From: WVWN01 sp964563535
GTDB lineage: Bacteria > RBG-13-66-14 > B26-G2 > WVWN01
Direction: 5' to 3'
DNA: 22,276 bases
Assembly: GCA_964563535.1 (NCBI GenBank)
Contig: CAZLXP010000037.1
Span: forward strand, 1-22,276
Part shown: in pieces, positions 1 through 8,316 of the stretch
How positions within the stretch are numbered: position 1 is the stretch's first letter
Layout of the letters: each line of letters starts with the position of its first letter
The notes under the pieces: generated by a model
What the model saw: only the letters and a program-made list of their open reading frames with translations
Told to the model about the DNA's origin: nothing
Database searches by the model: none
Made by a program: the position numbers and the translations under genes

Positions 1-246
1 CAGGCGGAAAACGCCGAAGGCCCTCAGAATTAAAACCGCCGCGGCGACGCCGGCGCCCCACTGCAGCTGGGGCTCCATAATGGAGACCTCCCCCGGCGCC
101 TCGACGTACGGCGTCAACGCGGCTAAAAGCGCCGAGATGTTAACTAAACCCGCCGCCACGATACCCAGCGCCGCGGCGCCTATCCCGTTATATAAAAGCG
201 CGCGCCAATCGAACTCTACGTAGGGCTCCTCTATCCGCGGCGTCAC
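1..246 (-). CDS. GT39-like membrane glycosyltransferase paralogue, N-terminal part (runs off the window)
   Basis: An open frame of 82 codons reads without a stop to the first base of the window. It starts at a GTG at 246; an in-frame TGA at 256-258 excludes a longer start. An AGGAGG lies 12 bases upstream (259-264). The translation begins MTPRIEEPYVEFDWRALL and then forms two hydrophobic segments. It aligns along its length with the N-terminus of the next gene upstream (314-1786): DWRALLYNG against DWRGVAGNA, QLQWGAGVAAAVLILRAFGVF against QLRWGAAVAAAFLVLRAAGLF. It is therefore most likely the second copy of a tandem duplication of GT39-like enzymes. The catalytic region lies outside the window, so its activity cannot be judged. 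It probably shares a transcript with bamA and the first copy. Confidence 0.75.
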   Translation of the reverse strand, partial: MTPRIEEPYVEFDWRALLYNGIGAAALGIVAAGLVNISALLAALTPYVEAPGEVSIMEPQLQWGAGVAAAVLILRAFGVFRL

Positions 247-313
247 CGCCCGTCGTCACCTCCTCGCGACCGGACCCGCCGATACCCGGAATGATACCGC
301 GTACTAAGCCCGG

Positions 314-1786
314 TCAACGGTTGTCTTTTCCGTTGGCCACGGCCGCCCCCGCCAATGCCGCCATAAATGGCACCATCGGCAAATGGAACCTGCCGGCGCC
401 GAAAAATATTAAATAGGTCAACGTTAAAGCCGCGGGCCAAACGAGCAGCGCCGCCACCGAAACGTCGGCGTTAGGCGACGCCGGAAATATGCGGCGCCTG
501 AATTTCGCGAGGCCGAGGACGAAACCGACCCAGATCAACGCGTAGTACCCTTGGCCGACGCGGGCAGCGAAATGCCGCGCCGACGCCGCCGGTTCGACCC
601 CCCGGCCTATTCCCTCCAACTGGAAGGCCGATATGTCGTCGCCGTACGTATAGAAGAACTTCGGGACGGCAAGCATCGCGAATCGCGCGCTCTCGTTTCG
701 TATGAAATACCACGCTAACGCCCGGCCCACGCGGTCCCGGCTGAGTTCCCCTTCGGTCATAAAGATAGGGTTAGTGCGGGAGGTCGGATAGTTGTAAGCC
801 CCGGTAGCCTTGGGGTTGTTACCGATCCAAAGGTTCACGCCGGCGTTGGTCGAGATAGGTACCAAGGCGTTGAAAACGCGCCAATTACGCAACGCCCACG
901 GCGCGACCGCCAAAGCGGCTACGGCCGCGACGACGGCCGCGCGCGCCAGCGCTTTTCCGATGCCCGTCCGGCGGAATAAATCGCACGCCAAGGCCGCGGC
1001 CGCCAGAACGAGCGCGACCGGGGTCGCGAGCGCGGTTGCGCCAATAACCAAACCGGCGGCCGCCGCCCCGCGATATCCCCTTAATTTAACGAATATGAGA
1101 GCCGCCGCCACTACGGCGAACGTCACTGCGGTCGACGGAAAAAGACGCGACGCGTAGGCGACGTGGTTGGGCCAAAAAGCGACTATCAAACCGGCCGCCC
1201 GGGCCGCCCCCTCGCCCACGAAATCCCGCGCTAAAAACAATAATAGCGCGGCCGTCGCCGCGCCCAAAACAGATTGAAATATGATGACCGGGAAATAATA
1301 ATGTCCGAAAAGCAGGTAGAACGCCGCGACCAAGGCCGAGTAACCGACGGGCCAATAAGCCACCGCAACGCCGCCCGAAGTATACCCCTTCCCGGCGGCT
1401 AAGCTGGTCGCGAGGGCGTCATAATATTGCTCGTCCGAAATGGGAGGCGATTGCGCCGAAACGGCGTAGACGAGCCTTAAAACCAGCGCGAGGGCGAAAA
1501 TACCCCACGCCCAACCGGCGGTGCTGCCGCGGCTTAGGAGCAATATTAAGCGCCCGAACGCCTTTGTCTCGAAAAGCCCCGCGGCCCGCAATACGAGGAA
1601 TGCGGCCGCGACGGCGGCCCCCCACCTGAGCTGAGCGGCCAAGACGAAAGCGGCCCCGGTCGGCTCGCCCCGCGGCGTAAAAACGGCCAACAAAGCCGGA
1701 AGGTCCCACAAACCGGCCGCCACCGACGCGAGTACGCCGGCGCCGACGGCGTTCCCGGCGACGCCCCGCCAATCAACTTTTAGCAC
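314..1786 (-). CDS. Glycosyltransferase family 39-like polytopic membrane protein
   Basis: 490 residues with about ten hydrophobic segments. A loop after the third segment carries SDEQYYD (residues 117-123). GT-C enzymes of the ArnT/PMT type have an acidic pair in this first external loop that binds the metal or the polyprenyl-phosphate sugar donor. Residues about 296-325 (PWALRNWRVF, then NAGVNLWIGNNP) are a recognisable signature of bacterial GT39 proteins. The inferred role is transfer of a sugar from a lipid-phosphate donor to an envelope glycan, lipid or protein on the outer face of the inner membrane. The acceptor cannot be read from sequence. The start is a GTG with AGGAGGAGG just upstream. 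The gene follows bamA by 79 bases and is followed by a partial paralogue. Its nearness to bamA and the lipid A operon would allow a lipid A or LPS decoration role, but this is inference. Confidence 0.8.
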   Translation of the reverse strand: MLKVDWRGVAGNAVGAGVLASVAAGLWDLPALLAVFTPRGEPTGAAFVLAAQLRWGAAVAAAFLVLRAAGLFETKAFGRLILLLSRGSTAGWAWGIFALALVLRLVYAVSAQSPPISDEQYYDALATSLAAGKGYTSGGVAVAYWPVGYSALVAAFYLLFGHYYFPVIIFQSVLGAATAALLLFLARDFVGEGAARAAGLIVAFWPNHVAYASRLFPSTAVTFAVVAAALIFVKLRGYRGAAAAGLVIGATALATPVALVLAAAALACDLFRRTGIGKALARAAVVAAVAALAVAPWALRNWRVFNALVPISTNAGVNLWIGNNPKATGAYNYPTSRTNPIFMTEGELSRDRVGRALAWYFIRNESARFAMLAVPKFFYTYGDDISAFQLEGIGRGVEPAASARHFAARVGQGYYALIWVGFVLGLAKFRRRIFPASPNADVSVAALLVWPAALTLTYLIFFGAGRFHLPMVPFMAALAGAAVANGKDNR

Positions 1787-1840
1787 CGCCTCCTCCTAGG
1801 CATCTTTCGGGACCTCCGGACGAATTAACGGCCGAGCTTA

Positions 1841-1864
1841 TAAAAAAATCTTTCGCCGCGAAGG
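1841..1864 (-). terminator. Weak hairpin plus T-tract after bamA
   Basis: Directly after the bamA stop codon the minus strand reads CCTTCG-CGG-CGAAAG followed by A and seven T. The stem has only four contiguous pairs and one C-A mismatch, so it is weak. It may lower, but not abolish, read-through into the GT39 pair downstream. Confidence 0.35.
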
Positions 1865-1865
1865 G

Positions 1866-4193
1866 TTAGAATGTATTGCCGATGTTGAAGTGTATCTGGC
1901 CCGAGCGTGCCGCCAAGCCGTAACCGTAATCTATGCCCAAAAGGCCCATCATGGGGATATTGATTCGTATGCCCCCGCCCACCCCCGATTCTAAATCTTG
2001 CAGGTTTATGTCTTTTAACTCTCGCCAACAATAACCGGAATCCCAGAAGGCTATTAAGTGGAAGAACTCTTTCGAGATCGGGATGCGATATTCGAAGTTG
2101 GTGTAAAACATCGTCTTGCCGCCTTCGGGGTTCCCGAATTCGTCCTTGGGCCCCACCTCCCACTCGTCATAACCGCGAACGGTGGTGGCGCCGCCCAAAT
2201 AAAATCGTTCGTACAACGGAACGGTTTTGGTCAACCCGTAATTGTCGATATAACCGCCCCGCACGCGTACGGCGAGGACCGTTTCCCAAAAATGCTTGAA
2301 ATACCAACTGGAGCCCATCGTAAGGCGCCAAAAATTGACGTCGCCGCCGAAGACCGAACCCGCCACCTCACCCGAGATTTCATTATCCGAACCGGCCTGG
2401 GGGAAGAAAACGTTGTCGCAGCTGTTGCGTTCGACCCCCAAAGAAACGGCCGACGTGTTTTTGCGACCCACCTCCCGCGCTACCCACCCCGGCAACTTGC
2501 CCGGGTCGTAGAAGTTGGACGCGACGTCCACCGACTCGAATTTGTAGGTCGACCGGCCCTGCACGTATTCGGTTAACGGCCGGCCGAAGGTAACGTTTCC
2601 CCCGAATCTCTTTTCGTCGTAATACGGTCGGATGCGCGTCAGGTCGTAAATATCGAAGGCCCCCAAGGTCTTAGTGTCGAACAAATAAGGTTCGGTAAAC
2701 CCCGTCGAATACTGGGCGCGGCGTCGACCGAACTCCGTAGACACCCGCAATTCCTGCCCCGCTCCTTTGCACTTCCAGATTCGCGGTAAGTGCGCCGCGT
2801 CAAAATTGGCCCACGATAAACTAAACGTACCGACGAGGCCGTCGAGGGTGCTGTAGCCCGCGCCGAAGTTGACTTTGGCGGTGTTAGCCTTCTCAACGAC
2901 GTCGACGTCCAGGTCCACCAGGCCGGCCTCGCGGTCGGCCACCCGGATATCGGGGCGGACCTCGTCAAAATAGCCGAGGTTATGGAGGCGCTGCACCGAA
3001 CGAATCAATTTGTTTTCTTTATAAATGTCGCCGGGCCGGAGGCGCATCTCGCGCCTAATAACTTTATCCCTGGTCGACACGTTTCCCGAAATGTTGACCA
3101 GCCGGACGTAGGCCGGCCGGTCTTCGTCCACGCGAATCGTGGCGTTAACGACCGCGGCGGCATCGTCGATCTCGTCCGCGGCCTCGACGGACGCGAACAG
3201 GTAACCGTTATTCTTGTATAGGGAGCTGATACTGGCCGCGCCGTCGTCGAGCTTCTTCTTAGAAAAAGGCCGGCCCCGCCGCCAATCGACGTGGTCCGCC
3301 AACTCCTCGTTCTTGTACTTTTCGTTGCCCGCGAAACGCAATTCGCCGGTCCGGTATAACTTGCCCTCGTCGACCGTAATCGCGATGTGTATCGCCGAGC
3401 GCTTATTCCGGTAGTCGATTTGGTGGTCGACAACCTTGGCGCGCACGTATCCGCGGTTGGCGTACGCCTCTTCGATGCGACGGAAATCCTCTTGTAGTAC
3501 CTTCTCATCCAAAACTTTCGTGTTGTAAAAACGGTCTATCCTGGTTTTCATTACTTTGTTCAATATAAACCAATCGGAGAGGACGTTGTTGCCCTCGACA
3601 ACTATTCCCTTGATAACCGCCTTCGGCCCTTCCGTGATCACGTACGTCACCTTAACGCCGCCCCGGACGTCTTCCACGCGGTAAGAGATATCCGCGAACC
3701 GGTAACCTTGGTCGAAGTATAACTTCTTCATCGCCTCGACGTCCGCGTTCAACCGCGAAAGCGAAAGTCGTTCTCCCACCTGGGCTTTTACTACCTCCTC
3801 CATGGCTTTACGTTTTACTCTTTTGCGCCCTTCGTAACTAACTTCCTTAACGCGCGGCCTTTCCTCGATACCGAAAATTACGTCGACGTGCCCGGGCGAC
3901 GTCTCTTCATAGTACGCGTCTACCCGGTTAAAATAACCGAGGCGATAAATCCTCTTGATATCGTCGCGGACGATGGTCTTGAGCTCGGCTTCGGTTACGA
4001 GCAAGCCCGGAGCAAGCCTGATAGCGGTTTTGACCGCGGAGTCATCTATGCTCACCAACCCCTCGAACCTAACGTCGTCTATCGCGATTTCGCCATCCTC
4101 GGCGGCCCGGGTTCCCGCCGGGACGCCGAGCACCGCCAGCGCGCACGCCAGCACCGTTAATATTATCGTAGGATGATAATATACCGATTTCAC
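1866..4193 (-). CDS. bamA: Outer membrane protein assembly factor BamA (Omp85)
   Basis: 775 residues, close to the usual 780-810. A signal peptide (residues 1 to about 30, ending GTRA-AEDG) is followed by five POTRA repeats at roughly 37-110, 113-188, 192-277, 281-356 and 360-435. These contain the typical GYF and NRGYVRAKV motifs. The rest is a C-terminal beta-barrel from about 440 to 775. The barrel carries the conserved loop-6 motif VRGYDEW (672-678) and ends in an aromatic strand, HFNIGNTF. BamA is the essential core of the machine that inserts beta-barrel proteins into the outer membrane. No other bam gene is in the window. The start is a GTG at 4193 with no Shine-Dalgarno; the bases before it are the T-tract of a hairpin. 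Three cysteines (about 475, 592 and 722) in the barrel are unusual for the family. A promoter lies at 4236-4264. Confidence 0.95.
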   Translation of the reverse strand: MKSVYYHPTIILTVLACALAVLGVPAGTRAAEDGEIAIDDVRFEGLVSIDDSAVKTAIRLAPGLLVTEAELKTIVRDDIKRIYRLGYFNRVDAYYEETSPGHVDVIFGIEERPRVKEVSYEGRKRVKRKAMEEVVKAQVGERLSLSRLNADVEAMKKLYFDQGYRFADISYRVEDVRGGVKVTYVITEGPKAVIKGIVVEGNNVLSDWFILNKVMKTRIDRFYNTKVLDEKVLQEDFRRIEEAYANRGYVRAKVVDHQIDYRNKRSAIHIAITVDEGKLYRTGELRFAGNEKYKNEELADHVDWRRGRPFSKKKLDDGAASISSLYKNNGYLFASVEAADEIDDAAAVVNATIRVDEDRPAYVRLVNISGNVSTRDKVIRREMRLRPGDIYKENKLIRSVQRLHNLGYFDEVRPDIRVADREAGLVDLDVDVVEKANTAKVNFGAGYSTLDGLVGTFSLSWANFDAAHLPRIWKCKGAGQELRVSTEFGRRRAQYSTGFTEPYLFDTKTLGAFDIYDLTRIRPYYDEKRFGGNVTFGRPLTEYVQGRSTYKFESVDVASNFYDPGKLPGWVAREVGRKNTSAVSLGVERNSCDNVFFPQAGSDNEISGEVAGSVFGGDVNFWRLTMGSSWYFKHFWETVLAVRVRGGYIDNYGLTKTVPLYERFYLGGATTVRGYDEWEVGPKDEFGNPEGGKTMFYTNFEYRIPISKEFFHLIAFWDSGYCWRELKDINLQDLESGVGGGIRINIPMMGLLGIDYGYGLAARSGQIHFNIGNTF

Positions 4194-4198
4194 GATAT

Positions 4199-4224
4199 AA
4201 AAAAACGGAGGCGATAATCCTCCG
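4199..4224 (-). terminator. Terminator-like hairpin in the bamA leader (possible attenuator)
   Basis: The minus strand reads CGGAGG-ATTATCG-CCTCCG and then seven T, ending five bases before the bamA GTG. The stem is a perfect 6 bp. It could end the transcript of the operon upstream (genes at 8295-4287). It also lies downstream of the bamA promoter at 4236-4264, so bamA transcripts must pass through it. The only strong Shine-Dalgarno-like GGAGG nearby is in the 5' arm, too far (about 26 bases) from the GTG for normal use. Confidence 0.6.
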
Positions 4225-4235
4225 AGCCGCTAAAA

Positions 4236-4264
4236 ATGCTACCACAACGACAATTCCAAGTCAA
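4236..4264 (-). promoter_or_regulatory. Putative sigma-70 promoter of bamA
   Basis: TTGACT (4259-4264), an exact 17-base spacer, then TAGCAT (4236-4241), reading toward bamA. The -35 matches 5 of 6 consensus bases and the -10 matches 4 of 6. It lies between the stop of the upstream gene and bamA. Predicted initiation near 4229 gives a leader of about 35 bases that consists almost entirely of the hairpin and T-tract. Confidence 0.6.
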
Positions 4265-4286
4265 GGCGAAAGGAAAATCCGCCCCC

Positions 4287-6374
4287 TCAATAACGCTGGC
4301 GGCTGGCGGCGAGCGCGATTATTACGATTAGGGCGAAAACGGCCAGTACGACGATGAGGACTACCATGCCGGTGTCGACTTTATTCTCGGGGGGCGGCGC
4401 CGGTTCTTCCGCCGGTGGTTCTTCGATTTTACCGTATTCTTGCAAGGCGGCGACGATAGCGCCCTCGGTCTTGTGTTCGTCGCAGAGCGCTCGGAATTGG
4501 GCCTTGGCTAACGGCTTTTGGCCGGGCACGACGACTTCGACCACCACCGGCACGTAGACCGTATACTTCGCCGGTTTAAAATGCAGGTCCGCCTTTCGCG
4601 TCGTCCCGGCCAGGAAGAACGACGGCTTCCGGTCGTACTTCACCTCGATATCCACCGCCCGCACGCCGAGGACACACCGGTAAACCGTACCCTTAGCCGG
4701 GTCGGAGGGGTCGGCGGGCCCGAGCGGCCAAACCTCCCGTACGTCTTGCGCCATATCCTGGTCGGAGCGCCAATTGCTGAGCCACGCGTACGCTCGCTCC
4801 GACGCGGCCGCCCGGTCGGCGACTTCCCCGTACTTCACCGCCGGGGCCATACCGATATCGGCGCACGAGAGCAAGTAAAAGCCGAAAAACATTTGGCTTA
4901 TGTCGGCGGCTTCGGCGGCGAGCGACTCGGCCGCGGCGGCGCCGCGTTCGCGCCGACCGCGGACCCCTTCCGCCACCGACGGCGTAAGCGAGCCTTTTAT
5001 AATATCGCCGAGCCGAGCGTAGGCCCTCGCCATCCGCAAGTAGTATTCGGGCAAAGGCTCGAGGCGTACGTCGGGCGCTACGTCGACCGCCAGCCCCCCG
5101 CCCGGGCCGGTCGCGGGGGGCGCCGCAGGGGCCCGACCCCGGACCTGGTCGAAACCGGTAACGAACGATTCCGCAAGCCGTTTCTTATAACCTTCGTCCC
5201 ACGTAATTTTGGCCGCCTCGGGCGTCTTGTCCGGCGTAAGTAAAACCGCCCAGGCGTAAGCCATAAAATCCGGCCAGGGCGCGTCGCGCGCGGGCGCCGG
5301 CGCCAACGCTTCGGCGGCGACCGCGGCCGCGTACGCCTCGGCCCACGTGGCCTCCCGCGCCCCGCCCCGCGTCGCCAGCCGCCGAATCAACTCCACTTCC
5401 GGTTGCCCGAGGGAGGGAAGGAAAACGAAAACCTCGCCTTTATCCTTTGCTTCTACTTGGAGTCTGCGAACCGTGCCGAGTTCCTTGATGACCGTCGCGG
5501 CATCCCGGCCGGCGAGAAGGGCGTTGTAATCGGCCGTCGACGCGCTGGCCGCCGGGAACCCCGCCAACGCGCTACATAAATCCGCCAGTAGGCGGTATTG
5601 GCGCGCCAGCTCCGCGTCATTCTCGACGACCCACGCCAGCGCGAGCGCCGCCTTGAACTCCCGTTCGTCAACCCGCTCGAAACTCCGACCCAACCACAAC
5701 GAGGTAAGGTAAATCCGCCTTAAGTTCTCATCCCACGCGTATCTCCCCGGCTGGATTTGCGCCCACATATTTTCTTTTAAAAATCGTTCTTTATCCTGGG
5801 CCGCTTTATCCGCCGCCTCAGCGGCCAGGCCCAGCTCGGGCGGCACTTTGCCGTCGGGGCGCGATAGCGCGATAGCCGTCGCGACGAAGGCCTGCGCGTC
5901 GCCGAAAGCCAGACGCGAAGCCTGTTTATCGTCGGCGTCGTAGGCAGCTTTCAACTTAAGGGCGAGGCCGGCCAGGAAACCGCCCTTGCCCGCCGTCAAA
6001 GGGCCCACCGCCTCCTCGAGTCTAAGTTCCACCGCGGCCAAAGCCCCCTCTTCGAAAACCGCGCCCCGCCACCGAGTTAGTTCGAGGGAAGCTAAGGAAG
6101 GACCCGGTGCCGCGGCGAATGAGGGGTAAATGGCGGTGGAAAAGGCCGTCCCCGGTTCGGCCGCAACCGCGGAACGCGCGGGCGCCGATACGGCGAAAGT
6201 CGCGCCGCTGTCTTCCAATTTTAAGCTTAACGCGCCGCCCTCCGCTTGTATCGCCACCTCTCTGGCCGTCGAGAGGGACGCGCCGCGCGCGCCGAACGCG
6301 GCCCCTACCGCCGACGCGAACATTATCGCTCCTAAAACGACCTTCTTATAATCGGGATTATAATTTATCGACAT
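4287..6374 (-). CDS. Large exported protein of unknown function with C-terminal membrane anchor
   Basis: I do not recognise the 695-residue product. What can be seen: a signal peptide (MSINYNPDYKK, then a hydrophobic stretch to about residue 32), a long alanine-rich and probably helical body, a Pro/Gly-rich linker near residue 415, an acidic proline-rich segment (651-665), one transmembrane helix at about 668-690, and a short basic tail RQRY. This is a type I single-pass layout with most of the protein in the periplasm. A beta-rich stretch before the anchor (around residues 560-640) could be a small ligand-binding or scaffold domain. The ATG has AGAGG seven bases upstream. It is probably the last gene of the operon that starts at the promoter 8317-8345. 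No catalytic motif was found. Confidence 0.75.
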   Translation of the reverse strand: MSINYNPDYKKVVLGAIMFASAVGAAFGARGASLSTAREVAIQAEGGALSLKLEDSGATFAVSAPARSAVAAEPGTAFSTAIYPSFAAAPGPSLASLELTRWRGAVFEEGALAAVELRLEEAVGPLTAGKGGFLAGLALKLKAAYDADDKQASRLAFGDAQAFVATAIALSRPDGKVPPELGLAAEAADKAAQDKERFLKENMWAQIQPGRYAWDENLRRIYLTSLWLGRSFERVDEREFKAALALAWVVENDAELARQYRLLADLCSALAGFPAASASTADYNALLAGRDAATVIKELGTVRRLQVEAKDKGEVFVFLPSLGQPEVELIRRLATRGGAREATWAEAYAAAVAAEALAPAPARDAPWPDFMAYAWAVLLTPDKTPEAAKITWDEGYKKRLAESFVTGFDQVRGRAPAAPPATGPGGGLAVDVAPDVRLEPLPEYYLRMARAYARLGDIIKGSLTPSVAEGVRGRRERGAAAAESLAAEAADISQMFFGFYLLSCADIGMAPAVKYGEVADRAAASERAYAWLSNWRSDQDMAQDVREVWPLGPADPSDPAKGTVYRCVLGVRAVDIEVKYDRKPSFFLAGTTRKADLHFKPAKYTVYVPVVVEVVVPGQKPLAKAQFRALCDEHKTEGAIVAALQEYGKIEEPPAEEPAPPPENKVDTGMVVLIVVLAVFALIVIIALAASRQRY

Positions 6375-6423
6375 CCTTTTCCCTCTTCAGGCCGAATCGT
6401 TAAGGGAATCGCGGTAATAAAGA

Positions 6424-7338
6424 TCACGACAACGTCAATACCGGCTCGTTATAGGTTAAACCGGCCATACCCGGGACCGGCCGTTCTTCGCGGCCCACCT
6501 TAACAAGGCCGTAGGCGTCGAGGGCCGCGAGGACCAAATCGATTTCGGCGATCTCCTCCAAATCCAACGCGGCGATTACCGAAGCCACGGCCGCGCTACC
6601 GCCTTTTTTGATTAAAAAATCGAAAATCGACGCCGCGGCCGCGGGTAAAAAACGATAGAATAAGGCCGAAACCTCGGCCGCTACGCCGCGGAGTTGTTCG
6701 ACATCCCCGCCGGCGCGCCAAACCATCATATATGCCCGCCGGGCGGCGTTCGCTTTAGTAGTCGCGAGGGGACATTCGCCGTATGGCCACCCGCCGTCGT
6801 TTAACTGCTCGAGTTTCGCGAGCTGGACGCAGGCCCGGCTTAGCGCCGCCGCGGCGTCGTAGGGGCTGGCGTCGGCCAAGGCCGCTTCGATATCGCGTAA
6901 GGCGGCCGCGATTTCAGCCGCCGCCGCCAGCCTGGCGCGGGGTAATCCCCGGTTAAATAAGGGCTCCAGCGTGCGAAGGGCGTCCGCGAGGCGGCCGCGC
7001 CGATCATGCGCCACGAAAGCGCCTCTCAACGCCAACTTGAGCGGCGTCAAGGTCTCGGTTCGTAATTCGCCGATAAAAGCCTCGTGGGAGGTCACGCGGA
7101 CGCGGAGCCACGTCCGTCCGGAAACGACGCGCAACGCGAACGGGTTGGGCGGGTCGCCGCGCTCGATTACCACGACGACGTCCGCCTCCGACGCGCAATA
7201 CGGAAAGCCGCACGCCTTACCCGCTAACAATATACCCTCCAGCCGCGCGTCGGCCGACCAATCCGTCAGCGCGGCGAGAATGTCGTTCTTATACTCTTCG
7301 GAAAGGCCGGGGGGCAAGGTTAACGTGGGTTTTGGCAT
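6424..7338 (-). CDS. Possible degenerate nucleotidyltransferase-fold protein
   Basis: 304 residues, no signal peptide or membrane segment, so probably cytoplasmic. Residues about 33-59 (LEGILLAGKACG, then SEADVVVVIE) resemble the minimal nucleotidyltransferase signature, in which a beta-strand leads to GS and then to SDxDL. Here GS is replaced by GK and the first catalytic aspartate by glutamate (SEAD), and no clear third acidic residue is visible. The fold may be kept without normal transferase activity. The rest is mostly alpha-helical (about 100-260), as in HEPN or helical accessory domains, with a possible winged-helix-like end (DLEEIAEIDLVLAALDAYGLV). It follows the TonB-domain gene by 15 bases and has no clear Shine-Dalgarno, so translation may be coupled. 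The family call is tentative; that the gene is real is supported by its position and length. Confidence 0.5.
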   Translation of the reverse strand: MPKPTLTLPPGLSEEYKNDILAALTDWSADARLEGILLAGKACGFPYCASEADVVVVIERGDPPNPFALRVVSGRTWLRVRVTSHEAFIGELRTETLTPLKLALRGAFVAHDRRGRLADALRTLEPLFNRGLPRARLAAAAEIAAALRDIEAALADASPYDAAAALSRACVQLAKLEQLNDGGWPYGECPLATTKANAARRAYMMVWRAGGDVEQLRGVAAEVSALFYRFLPAAAASIFDFLIKKGGSAAVASVIAALDLEEIAEIDLVLAALDAYGLVKVGREERPVPGMAGLTYNEPVLTLS

Positions 7339-7353
7339 ACTAAGACAATGGGG

Positions 7354-7785
7354 TTACCGATTCCCGCGTTCGGAGGGCGGTATGTAAAATATTATATCCG
7401 CGACGTACCACGCCGCCACCGGTTCGTCGTCGCGCGTCGCCGGCCGGTAATGGATAGTATACGCCGCTTTTCGCGCGGCCTCCTCCAGCGCAAGCCACCC
7501 GGGCGAATCGGCTATTACCACGTCGCGGACGTCGCCGTATTCGTCGATGCGGACGACGACTTTTACCGTCCCTTGCGCCCCCGCCCGGCCCGCTATGTCC
7601 GGATAAACGATTTCGGGCGCGTTAAGCGGGATAGGGGGCATATCGAATTGTTTGTTAATTTCTACGAGCAGCCGGTCGAAGTCGCCGGCCGCGATCGCTT
7701 CCGCCATAGCCGCGGGCAAGTCCGCGGCCCAAACCGCCCCGGCCATGCCAAGCCCGATAACCCAGGGGGAACGCGAAAACTTCAT
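7354..7785 (-). CDS. Periplasmic TonB C-terminal-domain protein (signal peptide instead of anchor)
   Basis: 143 residues. An N-terminal signal peptide (MKFSRSPWVIGLGMAGAVWA, with likely cleavage before ADLP) is followed by a short helical segment and a TonB C-terminal domain at about 56-136. Family hallmarks include YPDIAGRAGAQGTVKVVVRIDE, ALEEAARKAA and a final AWYVADIIF strand. Classical TonB reaches the outer membrane from an inner-membrane anchor energised by ExbB/ExbD. If its signal peptide is cleaved, this protein would be soluble in the periplasm with no proline-rich spacer, so it may act as an adaptor or peptidoglycan- or receptor-binding module. It starts 3 bases after the stop of the secreted-protein gene upstream, which indicates one operon. 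Confidence 0.8.
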   Translation of the reverse strand: MKFSRSPWVIGLGMAGAVWAADLPAAMAEAIAAGDFDRLLVEINKQFDMPPIPLNAPEIVYPDIAGRAGAQGTVKVVVRIDEYGDVRDVVIADSPGWLALEEAARKAAYTIHYRPATRDDEPVAAWYVADIIFYIPPSERGNR

Positions 7786-7788
7786 CTC

Positions 7789-8295
7789 TTAATCGGTTTT
7801 ACGCAGCTCGGCTAATTTAAGCTCGACGAACTTTTCGTCGGCTTCCCACTTCCGGCTCGCCGGGAAGTTTATGACGCGCGGGATAAAGACTACGGCGGCG
7901 GCCGAGTCGGCACCGTCGAAAGCCCAGCTCCACTCCCAACTCTTGGGGTCTTCGCGCAGCGGGAAATGGAACTCCTCGTAGTCTTTAAACAACTCGTTGC
8001 CGGCGGCGTCCCACACCAAGACGTCGAACGTGAAAGAAGTAATGGGGTCGCCGCTCGCGTTTTCGAAGACGCCGAAGACCCAGAGCTTTTCGGTACCCTC
8101 GGGATTTATATTGGCGTAATCGGTGGGTTTATACTTCGCGCCCGTCGGCCCATAAACGGCGACGAGTTTGGATACCCTTACGGGACAAGCCAGCTGAGCC
8201 ACGACGTAACCCTCGATATCGCCCGCATGCGCGGACGCCGCAAGCGCCAACGAGTTCCATAAAACGAACACCCACAGATAAAGCCTTAGCCGCAT
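7789..8295 (-). CDS. Secreted protein of unknown function, beta-sandwich-like
   Basis: 168 residues from ATG 8295. A possible GTG start at 8313 is rejected because it falls only four bases past the -10 hexamer of the promoter, and a good GGGGGTG ribosome site precedes ATG 8295. A signal peptide (MRLRLYLWVFVLWNSLALAA to about residue 24, ending ASAHA) precedes a beta-rich domain. The stretch WVFGVFENASGD, then ITSFTFDVLVWDAAGNEL, resembles FxLYD or other Ig-like exported domains that often describe themselves by 'external elaboration of a beta-sandwich'. I cannot assign a function. It is the first gene of an operon that continues with the TonB-domain protein, the nucleotidyltransferase-like protein and the large anchored protein. 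Confidence 0.7.
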   Translation of the reverse strand: MRLRLYLWVFVLWNSLALAASAHAGDIEGYVVAQLACPVRVSKLVAVYGPTGAKYKPTDYANINPEGTEKLWVFGVFENASGDPITSFTFDVLVWDAAGNELFKDYEEFHFPLREDPKSWEWSWAFDGADSAAAVVFIPRVINFPASRKWEADEKFVELKLAELRKTD

Positions 8296-8316
8296 CACGC
8301 TCACCCCCTTCACCCT

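Noticed and set aside
2058..2576. A 172-codon plus-strand open frame
   Set aside because: It is antisense to the bamA barrel and has no recognisable motifs.
4518..5243. A 241-codon plus-strand open frame
   Set aside because: It is antisense to the 695-residue exported protein, rich in Arg/Gly/Pro as expected from GC-rich antisense frames, and has no recognisable domain.
8296..8313. GTG start at 8313 for the secreted protein
   Set aside because: It falls next to the -10 box at 8317-8322, before the expected start of transcription; ATG 8295 has a signal peptide directly after it and a ribosome site before it.
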